Below, piece after piece: positions 1 to 6,412 of a stretch of 10,167 bases of DNA (position 1 is its first letter; each line of letters begins with the position of its first letter). The notes under the pieces were generated by a model. That model was not told where the DNA came from, made no database searches, and saw only the letters and a list, made by a program, of their open reading frames with translations. Origin of the DNA: JBBRVP01 sp038246785 (GTDB lineage Bacteria; Actinomycetota; Actinomycetes; Jiangellales; Jiangellaceae); assembly GCA_038246785.1 (NCBI GenBank), contig JBBRVP010000062.1, positions 1 through 10,167 on the forward strand, read 5' to 3'. The position numbers and the translations under genes are program-made.

Positions 1-117
1 ACCCTCCGCAACACCGTCATCAGCCTGCTCCGACTCGCCGGTTGGACCAACATCGCCCACGCATTGCGACATCACGCCGCAGACCCACAACGTCCCATCG
101 CCCTGCTGACCTCATGA
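1..117 (+). CDS. C-terminal end of an ISAs1-type transposase (partial, runs off the left edge)
   Basis: The first 38 codons are open from base 1 to a TGA at 115-117. The peptide begins TLRNTVISLLRLAGW and ends in a short basic tail with RPIALLTS. This is the characteristic C-terminus of ISAs1-family DDE transposases of actinomycetes, where an 'N..LLRLAG..NIA.ALR.HA..P.RP' pattern closes the protein. The catalytic part lies outside the window, so it cannot be judged whether the gene is intact. A candidate IS end follows at once (119-140), and the vapC-like stop codon lies only about 11 bases beyond that, so the insertion sits tightly against the toxin-antitoxin pair. The family call rests on recognising the tail and is fairly secure. 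Confidence 0.75.
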   Translation, partial: TLRNTVISLLRLAGWTNIAHALRHHAADPQRPIALLTS

Positions 118-118
118 A

Positions 119-140
119 GCACGACTTTGCCGGGGCCCTG
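119..140. repeat. Candidate terminal inverted repeat (right end) of the ISAs1-type element
   Basis: Directly after the transposase stop lies a GC-rich stretch that reads, on the minus strand, CAGGGCCCCGGCAAAGTCGT. An end starting with CAGGG and carrying a GGCAAAGTC core is what I would expect for an ISAs1-type terminus. The partner end is outside the window, so neither the repeat nor a target-site duplication can be confirmed here. Confidence 0.45.
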
Positions 141-150
141 CTGGGGAGGT

Positions 151-549
151 CTACTCCTCGCGCAGCATGCGGACGGTGCAGCGAAGGCCGGGAACAGCGC
201 CGATCTTGTTGTCGACGGTAAACAACTCGGCGTGCAGCGACTCGGCCAGCGCCACGTACGCGGCCTCGTGCGGCCACATGTTCTGGCGTAGTTCCCACAC
301 TCGCGGCAGCAACGGCACGTGGTCGCAGCGCCGCAGGTTGATCGACGCGAGCAGCCGCAATGCACGCCTGCCCTCGTCCTCCGGCAGCTTCCCACCCTGC
401 ACCAGACCGCGCAGCGCCGCTGCGCACTCGAGGTCGGTCGCATGCGGTGCGGCAAGCCGTTCGTGGAGGACGGCAGTCCGTACGCGTGCAGCGACAGCGT
501 CCGTGCCCACCAGGAACTCGACCAGGGCGGAGGTGTCGAGCACGATCAC
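151..549 (-). CDS. vapC: VapC-like PIN-domain toxin
   Basis: A 132-residue protein of usual VapC size, expected to be a Mg-dependent endoribonuclease acting on RNA in the cytosol and neutralised by the antitoxin encoded just upstream. The PIN acidic residues are visible: D5 in MIVLDTSALVEF, E41 in ATDLECAAAL, and D113 in LFTVDNKIG. The usual third acidic position, normally Asp in the 'D..YvaLAE' motif, is E95 (HEAAYVALAE), a conservative change. It starts with GTG at 549-547, and the antitoxin stop TGA (548-546) overlaps this start as GTGA, the normal arrangement for translationally coupled vapBC pairs. Family assignment is strong; the RNA target cannot be predicted. Confidence 0.85.
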   Translation of the reverse strand: MIVLDTSALVEFLVGTDAVAARVRTAVLHERLAAPHATDLECAAALRGLVQGGKLPEDEGRRALRLLASINLRRCDHVPLLPRVWELRQNMWPHEAAYVALAESLHAELFTVDNKIGAVPGLRCTVRMLREE

Positions 550-782
550 CAGCGAGCCCGGCGGCCCTCGGCGATGGCCTCCACCACGTCGTCGGCGGTG
601 ACCGACGAGCGTGCCGCGATGTCACGCGCCCGGTCGGCCGCCTCCTCGACAGTCAGCAACGCAGCCTCCCGGTCCAACAGCTGCCGCACGTACGCCTGCA
701 GGGACAGCCCGGCGCGCGCGGCACGCACCCTCAGCGCGACGACCGTGGCGTCGGAAACGTCACGGATGTGGATGGTGGCCAT
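546..782 (-). CDS. vapB: VapB-like ribbon-helix-helix antitoxin
   Basis: A 78-residue protein starting MATIHIRDVSDATV. The N-terminal beta strand (ATIHIRDV) followed by two helices (ATVVALRVRAARAGLS and LQAYVRQLLDREA) is the ribbon-helix-helix fold of FitA/VapB-type antitoxins. Such proteins dimerise, bind their own promoter and use the C-terminal half (here RARDIAARSSVTADDVVEAI) to bind the PIN toxin. I chose ATG 782 because the RHH strand starts immediately there. An in-frame GTG at 812 would add ten residues with no family resemblance, and neither start has a convincing Shine-Dalgarno sequence. The gene overlaps the toxin start by GTGA. Its promoter should lie in 783-878, but I see no clear -10 there. 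Confidence 0.82.
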   Translation of the reverse strand: MATIHIRDVSDATVVALRVRAARAGLSLQAYVRQLLDREAALLTVEEAADRARDIAARSSVTADDVVEAIAEGRRARW

Positions 783-878
783 GGCAAGCCCATTCAACTG
801 CCTCGGCAGCACGACGGGCTGCTCGCGTGTCCGGTGCTGGCTCCGTAGCTGGCAACTGTGACGGCATGGCGCGCTCGT

Positions 879-1874
879 TCAGCCCGCGGGGCTGGTGTCG
901 CCGGAGGGCGTAGCGCGCCATACCGGGGCTGGGTCGCGCCACAGCTCGACGCGGTCGATGCGGTCGGCGATGCGGGTGAGCCAGCCCCGCAGGTCGGTGG
1001 GGAGCACGTAGCCGCCGAGCGCGGTGACGGTGTCGCGCAGGCCGGTGTCGGTGGCAGTGGTGGCGAGCAGCTCGCGCAGCTGGCCGGCGACGCGGGCCTT
1101 GACCGGTTTCTCGGTGACCACCTGCCAGCTGCACTCGGCCTGCCACACGGTGGCGTCGAGGGTGCGCCAGTCCTGGCCGAAGGAGCCGCCGAGCAGCCAG
1201 CTCAGCTCGGGCCAGCGCTGCCGCGGGCCCTCGGGCAGGTCGAGCTCGGGGTAGGCGGTGGCGATCATCGGCATGCCCCGGTCGGGCCGCCACCGCCAGG
1301 TGACCACGGCGGCGGTGGCCCGGGTCGTGGACTCGGCGGTCTTGATGGTGCCGATCTGACGGCCGACCTGGCCGTAGCACCACACCGTCTTGACCCCGAG
1401 CGTGTCGTCGAAGAACGCCCGCAGCGTCGGCTCGTGCTGGCGGATCACCATCGTCAAGGCCCAGTTCGCCACCTCGTCGTCGTCGAACAGCGACGTACGG
1501 GGCAGGGCGGGCATCGGGTTACCCTTGATCGGCTGCCGCGGTGTCTCCGGCCGCGCAGCCCTCGCCAGCGTCTCGCGGAAGTAGTCCATCCACGCCGAGC
1601 GTGGTACCCCATCCATGGAGGGCAGGTCTGCTCCCGCGAGATCCCACGTGGCCTCGTCGATCCGATCCAAAGACACTTCGCGAACGAGGTCGTCGAATTC
1701 GCGGAGGAGCCGCTCGTCGGTCCAGCCCTCGCCGTAGCCGACGGTGTTCGCGCGGGCGTCGAAGATCGCATGCTCGGGATCGAGGTACTGCTCGTCCCAC
1801 TCCGCGCCCAAACCGACGCCCAGAAGATGCTGCAGGACCTCGTAGCGGTTCCAGTCGACGATCCGGCCGCTCAT
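879..1874 (-). CDS. Composite immunity protein: immunity-like domain, truncated RNase A-like domain, CdiI-type immunity domain
   Basis: 331 residues, starting at ATG 1874 and overlapping the upstream toxin stop as ATGA, so it is probably translationally coupled and made with the toxin. Residues 1-108 resemble a small CdiI-type immunity fold (YEVLQHLLGVGLGAEWDEQY, then a helix with LLREFDDLV and a tail with GVPRSAWMDYFRETL). Residues about 123-211 look like the C-terminal two thirds of an RNase A-like CdiA-CT domain: SLFDDDEVANW, LRAFF, a VVTWRW strand and the closing MIATAYP with T206 and Y208. The segment with the catalytic His and Arg is absent. Residues about 217-315 match the CdiI_2 type (PELSWLLGGSFGQDW, a helix with LRELLATT, and LRGWLTRIADRI). 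I infer protection against the RNase toxin upstream, with an inactive toxin fragment locked between two immunity units. Domain borders are by eye; the C-terminal immunity call is the firmest. Confidence 0.72.
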   Translation of the reverse strand: MSGRIVDWNRYEVLQHLLGVGLGAEWDEQYLDPEHAIFDARANTVGYGEGWTDERLLREFDDLVREVSLDRIDEATWDLAGADLPSMDGVPRSAWMDYFRETLARAARPETPRQPIKGNPMPALPRTSLFDDDEVANWALTMVIRQHEPTLRAFFDDTLGVKTVWCYGQVGRQIGTIKTAESTTRATAAVVTWRWRPDRGMPMIATAYPELDLPEGPRQRWPELSWLLGGSFGQDWRTLDATVWQAECSWQVVTEKPVKARVAGQLRELLATTATDTGLRDTVTALGGYVLPTDLRGWLTRIADRIDRVELWRDPAPVWRATPSGDTSPAG

Positions 1875-3106
1875 AGCGGATATGCCGTGAGGATCACGAG
1901 CCGGTCACCGTCCTTTCGCAACTCGACGTGAATGCCCCGAGCCTGCCGCAGCGGGCCGTTCGGATCCGCGACCAGCGCCGATCTGCCCAGCGGTCCAAGG
2001 TCCATGTCGGGAATTCGAATGTGCGTCGCCTGCTGCGTTGTCATCATGAAACTGCGCAGCTGCGTCTCTTTGGCCTGAAGTGCGTAGGTGATCGCCATCT
2101 CCGCGGTGTCGCGGTCCTCGAACCGGGAGGCCGCCTTCTTCGGCTTCGGGCCGCGGGTGCCGTCGGGCATCAGGGTGCCGTTGGCGGCGCGGTCGCGGAT
2201 GTAGTCGTCGTCGACCTCGACGTGGCGGCGCAGGGTGTGCCCGATCGCGTCCTCGTGCAGCGAGAGGTCGACGTAGGCCAGTGCCTCGTCCAGCGTCTGG
2301 TGCGCGGCCTTGACCAGTCCGTGCGCGGCGACGTGCTCGACGACGTGGCCGAGGCCGCCGGCGCCGGGCCGGCGGGTGAGCAGCGTGCCGACCAGCACGC
2401 CGGAGCCCTCACCCCAGTGCCCGCCAGCGAAGGCGTCCCAGCCGATCGAGTCCTTCGCGGTCTGCACCGGATCGGTGAGCATGCCGGCCACGCCCTGTGC
2501 GGTGGCCGCCACGGTGCCCCACCACCGCTGCCGGTCGACCAGCGCGTCGACGCTGAGCCCGTACCCCAGTGCGGCGGCGCCCACCACGTTGCCGCCGACG
2601 GCGTCGCGGAAGCCCTCCCACTGGTCGCGCACCCCCAGGGGCCGGTCGGGGATCTGCACCCGCAGCCCGTCCAGGGCGTGCGCCAGCCTCCCGGACAGCT
2701 CCTCGTAGGCGGCCGCGAGTGCCTGCTGCCTGGCCCGCAGGTCCAGCAGCAGGTCCAGCGACGGATCCCGCCCCGGCGACCCGGCCGCCACCCAGCGGGC
2801 GTTGGCCTCCTGCATGTCCGCGGCGTCGCGGTCCAACGCCCGCTCCCGCGCGGCAAGCTCTGCCACGTCCACCGCGAAGGACGCCAGCAGCCCTGCGGCG
2901 GCGGCTGCCACGTCGCGTACCAGCGCCGCGGCGTCCTCGACCCGCTCCGCCGCGTCGGCCGCGGCCTCGGCGGCCGGCCCCGACCACACGCGCGCGTCGG
3001 ACCGGCACTCGGTGCCCTGGTGCGCCCGGCGCGCGGCAGTCCGCACGCTGGCTGCGACCTCGTCGACCACGGCCGGGTCGGCACGCACCAGCACCCCGCT
3101 CGCCAC
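1871..3106 (-). CDS. WxG-type polymorphic toxin with C-terminal RNase A-like (CdiA-CT type) domain
   Basis: 411 residues. The N-terminus (about 1-160) is entirely helical and Ala-rich with a W41-S42-G43 turn, as in WXG100-related ESX/type VII substrates. A middle pretoxin segment (about 165-270) includes DQWEGFRDAV, RQRWWGTV and DPVQTAKDSIGWDAFAGG. The C-terminal domain (about 280-411) has GHTLRRHV (H290, H295), R306, a SRFEDRDTAEMAI helix, LRSF, and a final strand VILTAYP with T407 and Y409. In RNase A-like CdiA-CT toxins the active site is a His-Arg-Thr-Tyr set, and H295, R306, T407 and Y409 fit it in order and spacing. It is predicted to cut RNA in target cells. The start is GTG 3106, 7 bases after a -10 box, so probably leaderless. 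The stop overlaps the immunity gene by ATGA. No signal peptide or membrane segment is seen, consistent with ESX-type rather than Sec export. Secretion is inferred. Confidence 0.8.
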   Translation of the reverse strand: MASGVLVRADPAVVDEVAASVRTAARRAHQGTECRSDARVWSGPAAEAAADAAERVEDAAALVRDVAAAAAGLLASFAVDVAELAARERALDRDAADMQEANARWVAAGSPGRDPSLDLLLDLRARQQALAAAYEELSGRLAHALDGLRVQIPDRPLGVRDQWEGFRDAVGGNVVGAAALGYGLSVDALVDRQRWWGTVAATAQGVAGMLTDPVQTAKDSIGWDAFAGGHWGEGSGVLVGTLLTRRPGAGGLGHVVEHVAAHGLVKAAHQTLDEALAYVDLSLHEDAIGHTLRRHVEVDDDYIRDRAANGTLMPDGTRGPKPKKAASRFEDRDTAEMAITYALQAKETQLRSFMMTTQQATHIRIPDMDLGPLGRSALVADPNGPLRQARGIHVELRKDGDRLVILTAYPL

Positions 3107-3113
3107 GGCGTCG

Positions 3114-3119
3114 ACGGTA
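3114..3119 (-). promoter_or_regulatory. -10 box of a leaderless promoter for the toxin operon
   Basis: TACCGT on the minus strand ends 7 bases before the GTG start at 3106. This puts a transcription start at or next to the first base of the start codon, and no Shine-Dalgarno sequence is present. The decayed paralogue has TAGCCT in the equivalent place (8488-8493). No recognisable -35 hexamer is seen. Confidence 0.55.
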
Positions 3120-3143
3120 GAGCCTCACGACACCGCGCCGCTC

Positions 3144-3157
3144 CGGCCGTCCACAGG
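3144..3157 (-). promoter_or_regulatory. Conserved 14-base block upstream of the toxin promoter (possible operator)
   Basis: CCTGTGGACGGCCG on the minus strand. The identical 14 bases occur at 8518-8531 upstream of the paralogous operon. In both cases exactly 24 bases separate the block from the -10 box, although the sequence between has diverged. It may be a regulator or upstream-element site, or simply the edge of the duplicated unit. Confidence 0.4.
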
Positions 3158-3196
3158 ATCGACGCCACGCACCCGGCCTAGCACGGGATCGAAGGG

Positions 3197-3214
3197 GCGG
3201 TTCAGGTGAACCGC
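3197..3214. promoter_or_regulatory. Palindromic operator-like site 1 (GCGGTTCA-GG-TGAACCGC)
   Basis: Perfect 8-base inverted arms around a 2-base centre, in the divergent intergenic region between the toxin operon and the pRiA4b-like gene. The same arms recur at 3309-3326. It lacks a loop and a T-run, so it is not a terminator; a dimeric regulator site is more likely. Confidence 0.5.
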
Positions 3215-3304
3215 GGGTGCGCTGGCCGGGTGCGCGGTAGGGCCGAGCCACCGGGCCGGCGGTGGCCGCAGGCAACGCCGTACCGCTGGTGCGGGTCGTG
3301 CCCG

Positions 3305-3330
3305 GGGGGCGGTTCAGCTGAACCGCCCCC
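3305..3330. promoter_or_regulatory. Palindromic operator-like site 2, 26-base perfect palindrome
   Basis: Contains GCGGTTCA-GC-TGAACCGC (3309-3326) and extends by four more paired bases on each side. It ends 22 bases before the -10 box TAGCGT (3353-3358), so it touches the position expected for the -35 region of the plus-strand gene. That placement suits a repressor or a class II activator. Confidence 0.55.
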
Positions 3331-3352
3331 GTACCGCACCTCCTCGCTTGGA

Positions 3353-3358
3353 TAGCGT
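3353..3358 (+). promoter_or_regulatory. -10 box of a leaderless promoter for the pRiA4b-like gene
   Basis: TAGCGT ends 6 bases before the GTG start at 3365, the spacing expected when transcription begins at the start codon. There is no Shine-Dalgarno sequence and no clear -35 hexamer. Palindrome site 2 lies just upstream. Confidence 0.5.
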
Positions 3359-3364
3359 GCTTGC

Positions 3365-4906
3365 GTGTCGAGCGACCAACCCCGCGACCCGTCCTCGGCC
3401 GAGCAGGCCGAGTTCATGCGCCAGTTCGAGCAGGCGATCTCGGGGCTCGCGCCGAAGGACCTGCAGAAGGTGCTGCACGGCCTGCTGGGCACCGGGGGGC
3501 CGCGCGACCCGTTCGAGCGGACGCCCCCGCCGTCTCGGCGCCGCTCCCGCCGCGGCGACGTCGTCACCTATCAGGTAAGGATGGACGTGACAGGGGCCTC
3601 GCCGCCCCTGTGGCGCCGGCTCGAGCTCGCCTCGAACCTATTCCTCGACGATCTGCACGAAGTCATCCAGGCGGCCTTCGGGTGGACCGACAGCCACCTG
3701 CACCGGTTCGCCTCCGGACCCGACTACTACAGCGACGACACCGAGTACTACCTCTGCCCGTTCGAGGTGGAGGAGGGCGAGACGGGGGTCCCCGAGGAGC
3801 AGGTCCGCCTCGACGAAGTCCTGGTCGACGCCGGAGACGTCCTGCTCTACACCTACGACTTTGGTGACAACTGGCAGCACACGATCAAGCTCGAAGCCGT
3901 CCAGCCACGGACGGATGCGACCCCGCGCGCGACCTGCACCGCCGGCCGGCGTCCCGGTCCGACCGAGGACTGTGGTGGCGTGGATGCGTACGAGTTGATT
4001 GTCGCCGCCACGGACGCGAACCACCCCCGTCATGCCGAGGGAGCCGCCGAGTTCGCCCACCTGTTCGGTGAGGAGGTCGACCCCGCGGGGTTCGAGCTCA
4101 CGGCCTTCGACATGGATGCGCTCAACCGCGAGCTCGTCGATCTGGGACTCGACGACGGCTTGGACACCGAACTTCCTGGACCGCTCGACGATCTCGTCAA
4201 GCGGACGCGAACAACCGTCGGCCGGCGCTCGCTGCTGCGGCTGATCCGCGATGCCTCGCTGGACACGCCAGTGCTGATCGACGCCGGGACAGCCGCTCGC
4301 CTGGTGCGGCCGTACACCTGGTTGCTGGAACGAGTCGGCGCCGGCATCACGCTGACCAGCGCCGGCTACCTCCCACCAGTTCACGTCGAGGCCGCCATGG
4401 CCGAGCTCGGGATGGCGGACGAGTGGATCGGCGCGTTCAACCGCGAGAACCAGACCGTGCCGGTGCTGCACCTGCGGGAGTCCGCGCAGAAGACGGGTCT
4501 GCTGCGCAAGCACCGCGGGACCCTGCTGCCCACCTCACGCGGGTGGGCGCTGCGCAACGACCCGGTCGGGCTGTGGTGGCACCTGGCCGAGCGGATGCCG
4601 TTGCGGTCGACCGACGCGTGTGAGGTGCAAGCCGGACTCCTGCTCCTGCTGGCCGTGGCCGCGAACGTCGAAGGCCCGCAGGCGACCGTCGCGGAGATGC
4701 TCAACGCGCTCGGCTGGATGAGCAGCGACGGCGGCGAGGTGACCAGTGCCATGGCTGGCCAGGCCGCCTGGGACAACGAAACGGTGCTGCGACGGCTGGG
4801 CGGCTTCACCGGCGATGGAGGTGTACGGCGACCAACCACGCCGACCGCTGAGGGAGTGTTATTCGCCCGCGCGGCCCTGCGCACCTGGCCCGACAGCAAG
4901 CCTTGA
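3365..4906 (+). CDS. pRiA4b ORF-3-like protein (IS1096 passenger / TnpR-like family)
   Basis: 513 residues. After a short helical, charged N-terminus (1-64), residues 66-255 form a PRiA4_ORF3 domain: TYQVRMDVTGASPPLWRRLEL, LHEVIQAAFGWTDSHLH, the hallmark YTYDFGDNW (162-170) and the C..GRRPGPTEDCGG stretch (191-205). The remaining 250 residues are helical, without a motif I recognise. The family was first named from an Agrobacterium rhizogenes plasmid, and some members are carried in IS1096-like elements; the biochemical role is unknown. The start is GTG 3365, behind a leaderless -10 box. It is transcribed away from the toxin operon, across the palindrome-bearing region. No transposase lies beside it, so here it seems to be a standalone accessory gene. 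The domain call is strong, the function is not. Confidence 0.82.
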   Translation: MSSDQPRDPSSAEQAEFMRQFEQAISGLAPKDLQKVLHGLLGTGGPRDPFERTPPPSRRRSRRGDVVTYQVRMDVTGASPPLWRRLELASNLFLDDLHEVIQAAFGWTDSHLHRFASGPDYYSDDTEYYLCPFEVEEGETGVPEEQVRLDEVLVDAGDVLLYTYDFGDNWQHTIKLEAVQPRTDATPRATCTAGRRPGPTEDCGGVDAYELIVAATDANHPRHAEGAAEFAHLFGEEVDPAGFELTAFDMDALNRELVDLGLDDGLDTELPGPLDDLVKRTRTTVGRRSLLRLIRDASLDTPVLIDAGTAARLVRPYTWLLERVGAGITLTSAGYLPPVHVEAAMAELGMADEWIGAFNRENQTVPVLHLRESAQKTGLLRKHRGTLLPTSRGWALRNDPVGLWWHLAERMPLRSTDACEVQAGLLLLLAVAANVEGPQATVAEMLNALGWMSSDGGEVTSAMAGQAAWDNETVLRRLGGFTGDGGVRRPTTPTAEGVLFARAALRTWPDSKP

Positions 4907-5088
4907 CCGCTTCCAGGGCGGAGGTCGGGCGAGACAGGTTCGTGGCTGCGGACCGTGCCGCTCGGTCGACGAGCCAGGGCATCGAGCAGCTGACGGACCA
5001 TCGCTGCACGGGAGACGCCCGCGACACGTGCCCGTTCGTCGAGCTGCGCGCACTGGCCCTCGGTGAGGTGGACGCTTGCCCGACGCAT
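4381..5088 (-). pseudogene. Truncated ribbon-helix-helix antitoxin remnant
   Basis: ATG 5088 opens a peptide MRRASVHLTEGQCAQLDERA followed by a second helix with VSRAAMVRQLLDAL. This is a clear RHH antitoxin N-terminus supported only to about base 4963. The frame stays open to 4381, but its last 526 bases lie antisense inside the pRiA4b-like gene and read as low-complexity shadow sequence, so I think the true C-terminus and stop were lost. The start lies 14 bases after the protease stop, so it could be co-transcribed with that gene. No partner toxin follows. It could still be a small functional DNA-binding protein if a frameshift restores an earlier stop, but nothing shows that. Confidence 0.42.
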
Positions 5089-5102
5089 GCGCCACTCGGA
5101 CG

Positions 5103-6053
5103 TCAGCCCGTCTCGGCGAGCTCCACCGGCCGCGCGATGACGTCGACCATGGCGCCGTTGCGGTAGGTGGTGATCGCCAGCGGCACGTCGATGGCCTCGG
5201 CGAACATTCGGCGCTGCAGCGCTTGGGCGTCGTCGACCGGTTCGCCGGCGACGGTGAGGACGAGATCGCCGACCCGCAGCCCCGCATGGTCGGCGGGGGA
5301 GCCGGCCTGCACGTGGACGATGCGTACCCCGTGCTGGCGGCCGGTGCGCTCGGCCAGCCGGGCCGGCAACGGAGCCGGTGCGGTGGCGATGCCGAGGAAC
5401 GCCCGGCGTACCCGTCCCTCCGCCAGCAGCGTCTGCACGATGCGCAGGCTGGTGGTGTTGATCGGAACCGCGAGCCCCACGCCGATCCCGGCGACGGCGG
5501 TGTTGACGCCGACGACCTGAGCTCGCGAGTCAGCGAGCGCGCCGCCGGAGTTGCCCGGGTTGAGGGCTGCGTCGGTCTGGATGACGTCCTCGATGATCCG
5601 TACGGTGCCACCGCTGCGGGCCGGCAGCGCGCGGCCGAGAGCGCTGACCACCCCGGCCGTGACCGATCCGGCGAGCCCGAGCGGGCTACCGAGCGCGACG
5701 ACGAGCTGGCCGACGACGAGGTCGTCGGCGTCACCCAAGGCGGCGGCGGCAGGTGTGGCGCCGTCGGTGCGCACGACCGCGAGGTCGGAGAGCCGGTCGC
5801 GTCCGATGACGGTGCACGCGGTGGTGGCGCCGTCTGTGAACGCCGCCACGCCCCGCCTCGACTGGCCGACGACGTGGGCATTGGTCAGCAGGAAGCCGTC
5901 GCCGGTGAACACCACCCCCGACCCCGTTCCGACGACGACCTGCCGGCCGCCGCGGTCGGCCAGGACCTGCAGGCTCGCCACGCTGGGCAGCACCTCGCGG
6001 GCGACCGTGGTGACCACCTGGGAGTACGCGTCGAGCGGGCTCTGGTCACTCAT
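5103..6053 (-). CDS. HtrA/DegP-type trypsin-like serine protease with PDZ domain
   Basis: 316 residues from ATG 6053. The chymotrypsin-like protease domain (about 15-205) has the full triad: H60 in LLTNAHVVG, D90 in RLSDLAVVR and S169 in NPGNSGGAL, plus the GTGSGVVF entry strand and VALGSPLGL. A single PDZ domain (about 217-312) includes FLGIA, GSPADHAGLRVGDLVLTV and EPVDDAQAL. HtrA proteins degrade or refold damaged proteins and are usually periplasmic or membrane-anchored; this one has no signal peptide or transmembrane helix at this start. The frame is open upstream to a GTG at 6416 that overlaps the hicAB stop as GTGA, but the extra 121 residues are low-complexity, without a membrane segment, so I prefer 6053. 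The ribosome binding site is poor. The call as a catalytically complete protease is firm; the start is not. Confidence 0.87.
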   Translation of the reverse strand: MSDQSPLDAYSQVVTTVAREVLPSVASLQVLADRGGRQVVVGTGSGVVFTGDGFLLTNAHVVGQSRRGVAAFTDGATTACTVIGRDRLSDLAVVRTDGATPAAAALGDADDLVVGQLVVALGSPLGLAGSVTAGVVSALGRALPARSGGTVRIIEDVIQTDAALNPGNSGGALADSRAQVVGVNTAVAGIGVGLAVPINTTSLRIVQTLLAEGRVRRAFLGIATAPAPLPARLAERTGRQHGVRIVHVQAGSPADHAGLRVGDLVLTVAGEPVDDAQALQRRMFAEAIDVPLAITTYRNGAMVDVIARPVELAETG

Positions 6054-6412
6054 GTCCGGGGAACGCTGGCGCCGGCCCGCTCGACTCCCGGCGTACGCCG
6101 TGAGCGCAACCCGTCCCAGCCTGGTCGCTTGCGTCTTGCGAACGTGGACGGCCACCACGAGGTTGACGTCGGGGACGGGATCAGTGACTGCTGAACGAAG
6201 CCGTGCCCTCGTCGAGGATTGCGGAGCGGGCGCGGTTGGACGCCAGGTCCACGCCCGGCCGCGGCCCCGTGCCGGGGCACCGTGCACGCTGCTCAGGATC
6301 CGTTCCCCAGCCTCAGCGTGCGTTGGGTACCCCGCGACCTTTCCGTGGCGAGGCGGCGACTCGCCGATGACGGCGCAGGTGGTCGCGGGCGCCGCTTCCG
6401 CCCTCGCGCTCA
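6054..6412. other. About 360 bases with no convincing gene
   Basis: This stretch lies between the protease start and the hicAB stop. Open frames cross it on both strands, as expected at this GC content, but none has family resemblance or a credible ribosome binding site. It could hold the protease promoter, though I found no clear -10/-35 pair, or it could be a coding extension of the protease if translation starts at GTG 6416. Confidence 0.4.

Noticed and set aside
858..3181. Two long plus-strand open frames (858-1931 and 1928-3181) over the toxin operon
   Set aside because: They are antisense shadows of the minus-strand toxin and immunity genes. Their composition is repetitive Gly/Ala/Val/Arg with no family resemblance, while the minus-strand frames carry clear motifs.
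3305..3330. The 26-base palindrome as a transcription terminator
   Set aside because: It has no loop and no T-run, and it lies between two divergent starts where no transcript needs to end.
3107..3364. A CRISPR array or other regular repeat in the divergent region
   Set aside because: Only two related palindromes are present, with no repeat-spacer periodicity; the rest is unique sequence.
5076..6194. Plus-strand open frame of 372 codons over the protease
   Set aside because: Antisense shadow of the HtrA gene, whose triad and PDZ motifs are unmistakable on the minus strand.
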